Notes: generated by a model from the sequence alone, not told the origin. Shown: positions 39,434 to 47,447, counted from the stretch's first letter. The stretch is 64,000 bases of DNA from Aquamicrobium zhengzhouense (GCF_016124105.1 NZ_JADGMQ010000002.1:372001-436000); one strand, 5' to 3'. Made by a program: numbers and translations.

Positions 39434-39900
39434 GCGATAGAGGCCAGCCGATCAGGCTTCGGCGTGCCAGCGATAGAGGCCAGCCGATCAGGCTTCGGCG
39501 TGCCAGCGATAGAGGCCAGCCGGTGGCGCGGGGATATGGCGCGGGGATATGGCGCGGGATATGGGGCAGCGGGCTTGCGCGGTCTCTGTCTCATCCGTTG
39601 CGCCTGCTATCCGCTGGCCCGTCTGACTGAGGCGGAAGGGGCGCGGGCTTGCGTGGTCTGTGTCTCATCCGGCTTGCGTGGTCTGTGTCTCATCCGCTCG
39701 ACGGCGGGGCGGGATTGCGTGGGATACAGACCATTTCGCGGGTCCCTCTCGGGTAGGTGCGTGCCTCGGGGGTGGCTCTGAGGCCCGCAAGATCGGGTTT
39801 TTATGGTTTTTAATTCTGAGGGCACGGGGATTGCGTGAGATACAGGCCATCGGAGCGCGGTTTTGCGGCGTTTCGGGAGCGCGGGTAGCAGGAGTTAATC
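39434..39900. repeat. Non-coding repeat island, left part
   Basis: Holds a 36-base unit (GCGATAGAGGCCAGCCGATC...) at 39434 and 39470 with a partial third at 39506, three short GGCGCGGGGATAT-type units near 39524-39560, and copies of GGTCTGTGTCTCATCCG at 39581 (one mismatch), 39655 and 39680, with inverted copies at 39721 and 39837. I support no gene here. Confidence 0.75.
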
Positions 39901-40260
39901 AACTTTTCCCGCTACCCCTTAGACCTATTAGACAAAATGGGGGGTGCTATTAGACAGGTTTTTCTCTTTGGAAACAAAGACTTAATGCGGTCTGTCTATA
40001 TTGTCTAAGGAGTCTAATAGGGTTTAACCCATGGAATTACCCCCTCCTGCCGAAAACAGTCTCCCCCGCACTCACATGGAAAAAAGAGTCCAAAATATTA
40101 AAGGAATTTTTCCTATATAGACACCTCAGACAGCCTAGTCAGGACCCTCTAAACCGTTGTTTTGATTATCAAAAAACGTGTCTAATAGGGGGTCGATTTT
40201 GTCTAAGGTGTCTAAGGACTAAGCGATTTGGTTGATTGGCTAGGGACAAAGTGCCCTCAT
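39901..40260. other. AT-rich island with TGTCTAA / TTAGACA repeats, candidate origin
   Basis: TTAGACA or TGTCTAA occurs at about 39929, 39951, 40003, 40170, 40199 and 40208, several extended to CTATTAGAC / GTCTAATAGG. AT-rich stretches (for example around 40095-40130 and 40160-40175) lie between. It resembles iteron-type replication origins, and the primase gene is 1 kb away. No coding frame is supported. Confidence 0.5.
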
Positions 40261-40268
40261 ATCACACG

Positions 40269-40294
40269 AAAAAACCCCGCTCAGATGGCGGGGC
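40269..40294 (-). terminator. Rho-independent terminator after the T5orf172-like gene
   Basis: Minus-strand stem CCCCGC / GCGGGG with a 7-base loop followed by TTTTTT. It ends leftward transcription from the replication genes before the repeat island. Confidence 0.8.
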
Positions 40295-40347
40295 TCCTCG
40301 GATGGGCTGTATCCCATTATGGTCTGTATCTCATCCGTTGGTCACCC

Positions 40348-41139
40348 TCATTTACGGCTCGCTGCAATGGCAACGCCAATTTCCTCGGCTGTCATCATCC
40401 GCAATTCCGTGTGTCCATCGAACTTCCGATACTCTGGCACATCAGGCTTCAGCTTAAAGCGACGTAGCAATGAGCGTTCGATACGAGTGGCACTCTTATT
40501 GCGTTCGTAGAGTACGACAACTGGTTTCTCAAAATGACGGAAACCCTGTCGTACTCTGAACTCGCCACGGTCAAAAGTCGTGTGACCGATCTTCACTAGG
40601 TAATGCTCCCCCTCGGGCAACTCCTCACGGATGATATACAGACCATCCTTTACCGATCCGCTCATGAACCAGCAGATGTCATTCAACCAGTCCTTCTCTC
40701 GCGCGATTGCATAAGCGCTAGGGCTCTGCGCCCGGAACGCTGTGCGGGTCTCGTATTTCATGGCCTCCTTCTCGCAAGCCTCGAAGGTCCATGGTGACGA
40801 TCTCCCGCAGGTCATGTGGGCGCAGATTTCGTCGAGCCATCCATTCTTGCGAGCGGCGCTATGCGCAGCTTCATTCGCCGCCTTGAAGTCTTCCCGCTTA
40901 GTGAAGGCACTCGCCAATTCAGCACACCGCGTTTTGGTCCAGTGGTTCCGCCGCTTTACCTGCCGCTCGATGTGAGGGCAGATTTCATCCAGCCAGCCGC
41001 GATCACGGGCCGACCTGTAGGCCCCGCGACACTCGATCTCGAACTCCTTGAGAGTGCTGTATTTTAACGCCTCCTCGCGGCAGCGTTCCTTGGGCCAAAC
41101 CAATGGCGACTTTGCCATTCTCTTCAGTTCCTCTGACAA
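40348..41139 (-). CDS. GIY-YIG / T5orf172-like homing nuclease with three helical repeats
   Basis: A 263-residue protein. The first 160 residues contain three similar units, each with a W..ERC.EEALKYSTLKEFE-type helix and an A...GWLDEIC helix (RDRGWLDEICPHI; RKNGWLDEICAHM; EKDWLNDICWFM), as in DNA-binding arms of phage homing enzymes. Residues 165-245 (GLYIIREELPEGEHYLVKIG; TRIERSLLRRFKLK) resemble the T5orf172/MUG113 branch of GIY-YIG nucleases. It lies between the primase gene and the repeat island, with operator O16 upstream. Probably a mobile nuclease gene, possibly helping origin-region maintenance. Confidence 0.7.
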   Translation of the reverse strand: MSEELKRMAKSPLVWPKERCREEALKYSTLKEFEIECRGAYRSARDRGWLDEICPHIERQVKRRNHWTKTRCAELASAFTKREDFKAANEAAHSAARKNGWLDEICAHMTCGRSSPWTFEACEKEAMKYETRTAFRAQSPSAYAIAREKDWLNDICWFMSGSVKDGLYIIREELPEGEHYLVKIGHTTFDRGEFRVRQGFRHFEKPVVVLYERNKSATRIERSLLRRFKLKPDVPEYRKFDGHTELRMMTAEEIGVAIAASRK

Positions 41140-41172
41140 ACGAATCCCGAAAAGCCGGGAATCTGTTTCCAG

Positions 41173-41216
41173 ACTTTCCCAGCTTTCAGTTTCTCAGTCA
41201 ACCAAATGTTGATTAG
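41173..41216 (-). promoter_or_regulatory. Operator O16 with leftward promoter
   Basis: TCAAC-CAAAT-GTTGA (41198-41212), perfect arms, TTAG flank. Minus-strand -35 TTGACT (41196-41201), 17 bases, weak -10 GAAAGT (41173-41178). It ends right beside the primase stop codon. Confidence 0.65.
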
Positions 41217-43685
41217 TTATCCGAGATCATCGACCTCGATCTCCTCGACAACATCATCCTCGGGCCACGGGATGTCCGATCCCAGATATTTCTCGAACTC
41301 CTCGCGCGCCTGCCAGAGCGGTGGCAGGAAGTAAGCCATGTGGCGGGACTTCCCATTGCGCACCTGCTTGCCCGCCGCCGAAGGGCAGAGCCGCTTGAGA
41401 CGCTGGCCGAACTCGATCTCGCTAACCTCTTCGCCGTCATAGCGCCGACCCCGCATCCACCGGCTGTAGTTCTCGCGGAACTCGCCCTTGTCGATCTGCA
41501 CCGTGCGCGCCGACCACACCGCATTGTCCACGCCGTCTTCACGGTTCTGGATGCCGTCAATCTTGCCGCGCTGAAGGGTATCGAGCCACCAGCGTTCGAC
41601 GTTCTTGAGCCCCTGCACCTTCTGCTCTGCCAGCGCACTGGTGTCAGGCACGGCGCGCACTTGGAACTGCGAGATGTCGTACTGCTGAAGATAGGCCAGC
41701 AGGCACGCGGGCCCGTCACCTTCCATCTCCTCACGCAGAGCCGCGAAGTAGACGTGATCGTTGCGCCTCTTGTCGCTGACGTTGAGCATCAGGAAGCGGC
41801 CCTCGTCCTCGGTCGCCGGGATGACCCAGTTCTCGTTCGACGAGATGAACAGGCGCAGCACCGAGGGGATCGGGAATGCGTTCATGCCCTTCGGCTCGAT
41901 CATCACCTGCGTCGAGGTGATCAGGTATTTCAGCATACCCTCAGCCTGCTTGTTCCCGGCCCAGAAGCCTTCCTGCATGTGCAGCAGCAAAGCCTTCTCT
42001 TGGTGAGCGTTGAACTTGCCGAGCATCTGGTCTTGGTTGGCGACCGTGATGTAGTGGTGCTTGATCAGCTTGCCGACATACTCGAACACGGTGTCCTTAC
42101 CGATCCGCTTCTTCCCCTTATAGACCACGGCGACACCGGGCTTTTCCTCGGGCTTCTGGATCATGTGGGCCAGCCACGCGAGGTGGTAGCGATAGATGTC
42201 CTCCTTGCCTGAGCAGGCGACCTCGAAGAGGTGTTTGAGGAACAGCTTGCAACCACGCGACGGGTCTTTGTCCTTCGACGCCTCGACCGAGAAGCCCTGC
42301 CAATGGTTATAGGCCCCCGGCACCTCGCGGTTCGGCGCGAAGACAATCCCTTTGTAGCTGCGGCGCTGCGGGTGTTGGAGCCAGAGTTTTGAGACCGGCA
42401 CGGTGGTGTCGTCCTTCGGCTTCCGGTCGTTCTCATAGTAGTTGTGCAGGTCGGTGACGTTGCCATAGCTCACCCGCCCGTCATCCTCGAAGTCCATGAT
42501 CACGGTCTTGCCCGACACACGGGCAACTGCATGGAGCTTGTTCAGGCGCTTGACCCACTTCGGCGCTTCGGCCCCCAGAGCGGCCTCGACCTTGGCTTTA
42601 GCAACCCGCGTCTGCGATTTGTTCGGCTTTTTGGGCGTGCCGAGCAGGTCGTCTTCGTCGCTCGATTCGTCAGGCTCATCCCCATAGTCCTCAAACTCGG
42701 GCTCAGCGGCCTTGCCGAGGTCATCCTCGTCACCATAGTCCTCGATGTCGTTCAGCAGGCGGATGTCGTTGGCGACCGCGTTGAGCGATGCCATGCGGAA
42801 CGGCTTGCCGTCGCGCTTGCCGAACGAGTTCCAGACGCGCTTGCTGTCCTTCAGATCGAACTTGGGTGAGCGCTTGGAGAACTCGCACCAAAGGTCGAAA
42901 CCTTCTTTCGAGCCCGAGGTCTCGTGGTGGACGGCCATGCCGGTGCGGAACCAGCCGTCGCGATCCTCGAACCAATCCTCGAACGGCAGGGTCTCAAGGG
43001 TCTCGCGCACCTGAGCCATGGTCATGCCGATGGGCTTGAGGCGTTCAGGGTCAACGTCTGCCCCGTCACCTTCCTCATAGCCAATCAGGCGCTCAATGGC
43101 CTCAGCCGGGATGGCGTCGATCAGGCCAAGGGCGACATCATCCCAGTCGAACTCGCGCTCCCAGACATAGGGCTTGCCGGTATCCGGGTGAATGGACGGC
43201 GGGATCGCCGCCTGCGCGCCGGTGCCGAGCAGGTGCAGTTCCCAGTCCCACTTCTTCACGTCGCGCTGCTTGGCGTCGTCCCAGACCATCTGGAAGGACG
43301 GGCTATGGGCGAACTTGCGCGGCGGGAACGGCTTGCTGGTCAGGATATAGACGTGACGGCTCTCGCCGCCCGAGCCCGAGACCACGATGGCGGTGGAGGC
43401 CGCATCCATTTCCGGCAGCAGTTCGCGCAGCTTCTTCCACGCCGCGTCTTTGAACTCGGCGCTGCGGATGTCGATGTCGATGATGTGCAGGTAAAGGCCA
43501 TCGACCTTTGACCACTTCCCGGTGCGGACACCGAGGTTGTTGCCTTTGGCATAGGTGCGTTGCAGCTTTTCGGATGACGCCACCGGCTGCTCAGCCCATT
43601 TGTTGCCAATCGGCCTCTTGGACTTAGGGTGCAGCCAGTGTACGGCGAGGCCATGGCTCGCCAGTTTCAGGGCATTCTTGAGCAT
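41217..43685 (-). CDS. Primase-helicase (Prim-Pol plus DUF5906-type helicase)
   Basis: An 822-residue replication protein. Residues 1-200 form an AEP-type bifunctional primase-polymerase domain (KSKRPIGNKWAEQPV; HIIDIDIRSAEF with metal-binding Asp; SGSGGESRHVYI). Residues 215-300 are PriCT-like. Residues 470-700 hold the D5/DUF5906 superfamily 3 helicase with a modified Walker A (VVYKGKKRIGKDTVFEYVG) and the FISSNENWVIPATEDEGRFL sensor region. The linker near 310-355 repeats EDYGDE twice (DIEDYGDEDD; EFEDYGDEPD) and EDDLLG, and the protein ends EIEVDDLG. The same motifs end the phage exonuclease and SSB, so the linker may bind them or a common partner. Confidence 0.9.
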   Translation of the reverse strand: MLKNALKLASHGLAVHWLHPKSKRPIGNKWAEQPVASSEKLQRTYAKGNNLGVRTGKWSKVDGLYLHIIDIDIRSAEFKDAAWKKLRELLPEMDAASTAIVVSGSGGESRHVYILTSKPFPPRKFAHSPSFQMVWDDAKQRDVKKWDWELHLLGTGAQAAIPPSIHPDTGKPYVWEREFDWDDVALGLIDAIPAEAIERLIGYEEGDGADVDPERLKPIGMTMAQVRETLETLPFEDWFEDRDGWFRTGMAVHHETSGSKEGFDLWCEFSKRSPKFDLKDSKRVWNSFGKRDGKPFRMASLNAVANDIRLLNDIEDYGDEDDLGKAAEPEFEDYGDEPDESSDEDDLLGTPKKPNKSQTRVAKAKVEAALGAEAPKWVKRLNKLHAVARVSGKTVIMDFEDDGRVSYGNVTDLHNYYENDRKPKDDTTVPVSKLWLQHPQRRSYKGIVFAPNREVPGAYNHWQGFSVEASKDKDPSRGCKLFLKHLFEVACSGKEDIYRYHLAWLAHMIQKPEEKPGVAVVYKGKKRIGKDTVFEYVGKLIKHHYITVANQDQMLGKFNAHQEKALLLHMQEGFWAGNKQAEGMLKYLITSTQVMIEPKGMNAFPIPSVLRLFISSNENWVIPATEDEGRFLMLNVSDKRRNDHVYFAALREEMEGDGPACLLAYLQQYDISQFQVRAVPDTSALAEQKVQGLKNVERWWLDTLQRGKIDGIQNREDGVDNAVWSARTVQIDKGEFRENYSRWMRGRRYDGEEVSEIEFGQRLKRLCPSAAGKQVRNGKSRHMAYFLPPLWQAREEFEKYLGSDIPWPEDDVVEEIEVDDLG

Positions 43686-43688
43686 GGG

Positions 43689-43841
43689 TTACTCCAAGGC
43701 GAGTTTTCGCGCCTCGGCGCGGATGAGCATTTCGACCACAGCCGTCCGCTTGACACCATGATACTCGGCCAGTTTGCCAAGCAACTCGTCCGCTCGCTCT
43801 GAGATACTGAAAGAAGTCGCCTTCTTTTTGGGGGCTGGCAT
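43689..43841 (-). CDS. Ribbon-helix-helix regulator
   Basis: A 50-residue protein: KKKATSFSISERADELLGKL then AEYHGVKRTAVVEMLIRAEA, a clear CopG/MetJ-like ribbon-helix-helix with a strand (TSFSIS) and two helices. It ends three bases before the primase start, so both are on one transcript. An inverted repeat overlapping the promoter just upstream is the probable autoregulatory site. Confidence 0.8.
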   Translation of the reverse strand: MPAPKKKATSFSISERADELLGKLAEYHGVKRTAVVEMLIRAEARKLALE

Positions 43842-43854
43842 AGGGTGCCTCTAC

Positions 43855-43901
43855 TTACCGATATTTAGGTAATACTATTCGACTGCTTGGGGCGGCTACA
43901 A
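43855..43901 (-). promoter_or_regulatory. Promoter and operator of the RHH-primase operon
   Basis: Minus-strand -35 TTGTAG (43896-43901), 18 bases, -10 TAGTAT (43872-43877). The inverted repeat TTACC-N8-GGTAA (43855-43872) abuts the -10. Its form suits a dimeric ribbon-helix-helix protein. Confidence 0.6.
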
Positions 43902-43935
43902 CTCAAAACTCGTGTCCGCTTCAACTTAATTCTCT

Positions 43936-43958
43936 GGACACAACATTTAGTTGACTGG
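43936..43958. promoter_or_regulatory. Operator O17
   Basis: ACAAC-ATTTA-GTTGA (43940-43954), one mismatch, between the RHH promoter and the end of the next upstream gene. Confidence 0.65.
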
Positions 43959-43966
43959 TGAGAGGC

Positions 43967-44287
43967 TTAACCCAACACCCGCCCAATGATGATCTCCCAG
44001 AGCGTCTGTCCCTCGGGCTCCGCGCGCCGGGAATTGCTAAGGCTCTGATAAAGTGCCTCGATCCTGTCGCGCTCCGGGTGGTTCATCACCCACATGCCCG
44101 TGTGCGGATTGAAGTTCTCGCGGAACCACTCGTCGAGATCGGGCCGCGCGGTGGACTTGCGCACGTCGATGCTCAGCGCCAGCCGGTCGAACTCGTCATC
44201 GCTCATGATGGAATCGGCATGAACCTCATAAGCCCATGCCGCCAAGGTCAGTCTGATTCGGTTGCGGGTCTCGGGGCAATGATCCAT
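43967..44287 (-). CDS. Conserved phage protein (NAD-ligase Ia-like pattern)
   Basis: Starts at the ATG sharing a base with the small upstream gene's stop (TGATG). The 106-residue protein reads IRLTLAAWAYEVHADSIMSD, EFDRLALSID, and TGMWVMNHPERDRIEALYQS. The 'AayAYE....mSD.eFD.l...i....T....lD.fFr.nF.p.TGmWi..HP' family is common beside phage regulators; it slightly recalls the Ia domain of NAD-dependent ligases. Function unknown. Confidence 0.7.
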   Translation of the reverse strand: MDHCPETRNRIRLTLAAWAYEVHADSIMSDDEFDRLALSIDVRKSTARPDLDEWFRENFNPHTGMWVMNHPERDRIEALYQSLSNSRRAEPEGQTLWEIIIGRVLG

Positions 44288-44367
44288 CACCGCCCCGCCC
44301 GTGGGCTCAGCTTGAGCCATACCTGATCGAGGAACAGGGAAAATCTCCAATCAGGTATGAGCTTCAT
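44287..44367 (-). CDS. 26-residue protein nested between overlaps
   Basis: MKLIPDWRFSLFLDQVWLKL then SPRAGR. The ATG overlaps the Cro-like stop (ATGA), and its stop overlaps the next ATG (TGATG). The opening MKLIPDWR is typical of small phage holin-like membrane proteins, cut short here. Translation is inferred from the double overlap. Confidence 0.45.
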   Translation of the reverse strand: MKLIPDWRFSLFLDQVWLKLSPRAGR

Positions 44368-44675
44368 CCGAGGAACCCCATGAAGTCGTCAGCCGTGAGG
44401 GGTTGGAAGTCCTCGGGGCGCGCCTTGCTTTCCGCCGACAGCTTGACCAGCGCGGGGATGCGCTTGGGCGGAATACGGTTTCGGTCGAACCACTTATAGG
44501 CGGCTTGGTAGCTCACGCCGAGGTATTTCGCGAGGTCATAGGTGCGCAGAATACCATCGTCGTCCAGCCAATCCGGCAGGCCGCGAATCAACAGGTTGTT
44601 GAGCTTGCCGAGGTCTTTGGCCTTGCGCGGGTTCTTCGGCTCGGGTCGGTCGATCTCGTGATTTGCGAGGTCCAC
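44364..44675 (-). CDS. Cro-like helix-turn-helix regulator
   Basis: A 103-residue protein with a helix-turn-helix in its middle (GILRTYDLAKYLGVSYQAAY then KWFDRNRIPPKRIPALVKLS), as in Cro/CI-type regulators. It is divergent from the rightward replication operon, with operator O18 and its promoter in between. That is the classic place for a lambda-Cro-like switch protein. The end (LTADDFMGFLG) lacks the acidic Leu tail. Confidence 0.7.
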   Translation of the reverse strand: MDLANHEIDRPEPKNPRKAKDLGKLNNLLIRGLPDWLDDDGILRTYDLAKYLGVSYQAAYKWFDRNRIPPKRIPALVKLSAESKARPEDFQPLTADDFMGFLG

Positions 44676-44729
44676 AATAGCGTCTCCTGAATCTGTGTCA
44701 TTGCCTGCACCCTACATGAGCGCAAATTT

Positions 44730-44773
44730 CCATTCAACTACTTGTTGACTGCTCAACCGAATCCCCATAAGAC
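44730..44773 (+). promoter_or_regulatory. Operator O18 and main rightward early promoter
   Basis: TCAAC-TACTT-GTTGA (44734-44748), perfect arms, overlaps the -35 TTGACT (44745-44750). After exactly 17 bases comes the -10 TAAGAC (44768-44773). It should start the 44.8-52.8 kb replication operon, so repressor binding here would block early expression. Confidence 0.8.
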
Positions 44774-44815
44774 TGGCCTCACGGAAATCGAAACACCCTG
44801 ACACGGAGATGCCCA

Positions 44816-45325
44816 ATGGCTCTTGAGATCGAGATCACCAAACTGACCGCCGCTGTCGAGAAGCAGAACACCCTGCTCGAAAAGCTGCTTACGGCTGGCG
44901 CGAAGAACACCGCTGCCGCCGCGACCGCCTCGGCTGACAAGGCTGAAGCCGCTGCCCCGGCTGCTGAAGACAAGCCGAAGACCACCAAGGCGAAGACCGA
45001 AAAGCCCGCCGCTGAAACCAAGGCTGAGACCAAAGCCGAGGCCCCCGAGATCACCGTCGAAACCCTCGACGCGAAGTTCCGTCCGTGGCTGGCTGAGTTC
45101 GAGAAGGGCCACCCCGAGCGCGTTGCCCGCCAAGCCAAGTTCAAGGAAATCCTCGGCAAGCTCGGCGCTGAGAAGATGTCGGCCATCGAAGATGCCAGTA
45201 AGCTCGCCAAGCTCGACAACTGGTTCGAGACCAAGGCGAAGACGTGGGATGAAGGGCACGGCGTTGGCCGCTTCGCCGCTGATCCCGAAGAAGGTGGTGA
45301 CGAAGGCGGCGATGACGACCTCTGA
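44816..45325 (+). CDS. Ala/Lys-rich acidic-tailed protein, first of the early operon
   Basis: A 169-residue protein: an N-terminal helix (EITKLTAAVEKQNTLLEKLL), a long Ala/Lys/Glu linker like histone H1 tails (KPKTTKAKTEKPAAETKAET), a folded helical domain (LDAKFRPWLAEFEKGHPERV; KEILGKLGAEKMSAIEDA) and an acidic end (EEGGDEGGDDDL). The folded part recalls small phage proteins encoded before recombination genes. The final DDDL joins it to the shared-tail set. It is followed by a strong terminator, so it may be made in excess over the rest of the operon. Confidence 0.65.
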   Translation: MALEIEITKLTAAVEKQNTLLEKLLTAGAKNTAAAATASADKAEAAAPAAEDKPKTTKAKTEKPAAETKAETKAEAPEITVETLDAKFRPWLAEFEKGHPERVARQAKFKEILGKLGAEKMSAIEDASKLAKLDNWFETKAKTWDEGHGVGRFAADPEEGGDEGGDDDL

Positions 45326-45345
45326 GCCCTTCTGACTGCCACCAA

Positions 45346-45381
45346 CCCCTCGGCGCACTCCCCCTGCGCCGAGGGGTTTTT
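45346..45381 (+). terminator. Strong Rho-independent terminator
   Basis: An 11-bp perfect stem CCCCTCGGCGC / GCGCCGAGGGG (45346-45356, 45366-45376) followed by TTTTT. Read-through or antitermination is needed to express the genes to the right from promoter O18. Confidence 0.92.
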
Positions 45382-45399
45382 GCTTTTGAGGGTGTGAAA

Positions 45400-46707
45400 A
45401 TGCTTCACGAAATCACCAAGGCCCCGCTGAGGCTGATGCCGAAAGACGAGTTCGACGAACTCCTCGGCTTCAAGAGCCCGCACTATCGGGGCTTCATCCG
45501 TCGCCCATCTGACGCGGCCCGCTGGCTGCGCTGCCACGCCTCACTGCGCTTCACCGCCAGCTATCCCAAGGACGAGTCGAGTGAGTGGGCCGACGAGGGC
45601 ACCGCCGCCCACGCCGTTCGCGAGGAATGCCTCTACTGGGGTTATGACGCCTATCACTTCATCGGCAGCAAGCAGCACATCAACGGGCGCACCTTTGAGG
45701 TCGATGCCGACATGGCCGATCACCTTCAGCAGGGCATCGACGAGATCAGGCAATTCTCAGGCCGGATGGTCGTCGAGTACCGCGTCGATACGACGAACTG
45801 GGTCGGCTATGACGAGCACGGCAAGCCGCAGGGCGGCACCGTGGACTGCGCCGTCATCGGTCAGGAACTCGTGGTGCTGAGCGACCTGAAATACGGCTTC
45901 GATCCGGTGAGCCCGGTCGAGAACGAGCAGCAGATGCTCTATGCGCTGGCCTTCTATCATCAGGTGGTCAAGCACATCTCGAAGGCCACCAAGTTCCTGA
46001 TCATCATCGACCAGCCCCGCATCCCGCACGGCGGCGGCTACTGGTATGTCGAGCTTGCCGATCTGGAAGCGTTCGGGGAGCGCGTGAAGGACGCGGCCTA
46101 CAAGACCGAGCAGGAAGACGCCGCGTTCAACCCGTGTGTCGAGGCGTGCAAATGGTGTCCTGCGGCCAATGTCCCCGGTCGCCCCGGTGGCTGTGAGGCG
46201 CACGCGAACTCGAACATCGCCCACCTCGATCTCAGCGTGGACAAGCTCGATGTTGAGCCCGGTGAGCCGCTGCCGCTGCCGCCCGTCGAATCGCTGACGC
46301 CCGAGCGACTGCTGACGATCCACGAGAACCGGAAAGCCATCGAGAAATTCCTCGACTATTGCTCGTTCATGGCGCTTCAGCACGTTCTTCAAAATGGCCC
46401 TACGGCGGGAAAAAAGGCCGTTTTGGGCAAGGGTGGTAACCGCAAATGGCGCTCGGAAGGGGCTGCTGAAGCCTTTATTCGAGAACAACTTCCTTCTTCC
46501 TCGCCATTCAACATGAAGTTGAAAAGCCCCTCGCAAGTTGAGAAAGAAGTTGGTAAGAAGTATCAGGTCCCCGGCGCACTCGTCGAGCGGAGCGAACCAA
46601 AGCCGATCTTAGTGCCGGTGGAGGACGCCCGCGAAGCCATCACCCCTCTGAACGATGAGTTCGAGGATTACGGCGACGACGAGTTCGAGGACTACGGCGA
46701 TCTCTGA
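45400..46707 (+). CDS. DUF2800 PD-(D/E)XK exonuclease with EDYGD tail
   Basis: Start set at ATG 45400 (GAGGGTG upstream) rather than a GTG two codons earlier. The 435-residue protein has the DUF2800/RecB-like nuclease core: WLRCHASLRFTAS, EGTAAHAVREECLYWG, then GGTVDCAVIGQELVVLSDLK with the metal-binding Asp and DLK, and ENEQQMLYALAFYHQV. A four-Cys cluster is hinted by CVEACKWCPAANVPGRPGGC. It probably resects dsDNA for phage recombination with the ssDNA-binding protein encoded next. It ends EFEDYGDDEFEDYGDL, two copies of the motif seen in the primase linker. Confidence 0.85.
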   Translation: MLHEITKAPLRLMPKDEFDELLGFKSPHYRGFIRRPSDAARWLRCHASLRFTASYPKDESSEWADEGTAAHAVREECLYWGYDAYHFIGSKQHINGRTFEVDADMADHLQQGIDEIRQFSGRMVVEYRVDTTNWVGYDEHGKPQGGTVDCAVIGQELVVLSDLKYGFDPVSPVENEQQMLYALAFYHQVVKHISKATKFLIIIDQPRIPHGGGYWYVELADLEAFGERVKDAAYKTEQEDAAFNPCVEACKWCPAANVPGRPGGCEAHANSNIAHLDLSVDKLDVEPGEPLPLPPVESLTPERLLTIHENRKAIEKFLDYCSFMALQHVLQNGPTAGKKAVLGKGGNRKWRSEGAAEAFIREQLPSSSPFNMKLKSPSQVEKEVGKKYQVPGALVERSEPKPILVPVEDAREAITPLNDEFEDYGDDEFEDYGDL

Positions 46708-46746
46708 TCGCCTTTCAAACGCGAAACCTTAAAACGGAGAGACGAC

Positions 46747-47415
46747 ATGTCCTTCAAACCTTCCTTCGACCCCAAGACTGGCCGCATCAAGACGCTCGTT
46801 CGCCTGAGCTTCTTCAAGGGCTTCGAGAAGACCGCCTCGTTCGAGAACGGCGCTCTCAAGTACCGGACCAACGGCCTGATCTACAAGAACACCGATGAGG
46901 GGAAAGCCCAAGTCAAGGTGATCAACGAGGCGATCAAGCACTTCATGGCGTCCCCTGCGGGCTGGCCGGGTAAAGACCCCGCCAAGTTCAAAGAGGCCCT
47001 GAGCGACGGCCCGAAAGGCCGCTGGCCGCTGTTCGACGGCGACAAATATGTCAACGACGATGGTGACGTGCGCGACGGCTATGCGGACACCCGCTACCTC
47101 AAGCTCACCAACGACAAGAAGATCAAATACCGCGACCGTCGCGGTCAGGAGATCGACGACCGGGAAGTTCTCGAAGAACTGTTCCAGTCGGGCCACTGGG
47201 CGATTGCCTACTGGCACCTCTTCGGCATCAAGGACCAGAAAAAGGGCGGCAACGGGATGTTCGCAACCTGTGACGCGCTTCAGTTCTGGAAACGTGATGA
47301 GGTCTTCGCCGGTGGCGGTATCTCGGATGACGAGATCGAGGACTACGGTGACGACGAGGATGATGATCTGGGCGGCGGCTCCTCGTCTTCGGACGATGAT
47401 GACGACGATCTCTGA
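46747..47415 (+). CDS. ssb: DUF2815 single-stranded DNA-binding protein with acidic tail
   Basis: A 222-residue protein of the DUF2815 family, the usual partner of DUF2800 nucleases. It has FVRLSF-like strands (KTLVRLSFFKGFEKTASFEN), YRTNGLIYKNTDEGKAQVKV, FDGDKYVNDDGDVRDGYADT and KKGGNGMFATCDALQFW. After the DNA-binding domain comes a flexible acidic tail: ISDDEIEDYGDDEDDDLGGG, a Ser run and DDDDDDL. The tail is built like that of bacterial SSB, but the tip is Leu rather than IPF. It carries both the EDYGD motif and the Leu tail. Confidence 0.85.
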   Translation: MSFKPSFDPKTGRIKTLVRLSFFKGFEKTASFENGALKYRTNGLIYKNTDEGKAQVKVINEAIKHFMASPAGWPGKDPAKFKEALSDGPKGRWPLFDGDKYVNDDGDVRDGYADTRYLKLTNDKKIKYRDRRGQEIDDREVLEELFQSGHWAIAYWHLFGIKDQKKGGNGMFATCDALQFWKRDEVFAGGGISDDEIEDYGDDEDDDLGGGSSSSDDDDDDL

Positions 47416-47424
47416 TCGCGTGAG

Positions 47425-47447
47425 GGGCGGGCTTCGGCTCGCCCTTT
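47425..47447 (+). terminator. Hairpin, possible terminator
   Basis: GGGCGGGC-TTCG-GCTCGCCC (47425-47444) followed by only three T. Weak terminator or processing site, directly before operator O19. Confidence 0.5.

Noticed and set aside
39434-39522. 36-base tandem repeats as a CRISPR array
   Set aside because: The units are directly adjacent with no unique spacers, and there are no cas genes.
39406-39594. Minus-strand frame with repeated RLASIAGTPKPD as a protein
   Set aside because: Repeat length of 36 keeps any frame open; no ribosome site, and it runs into operator O15.
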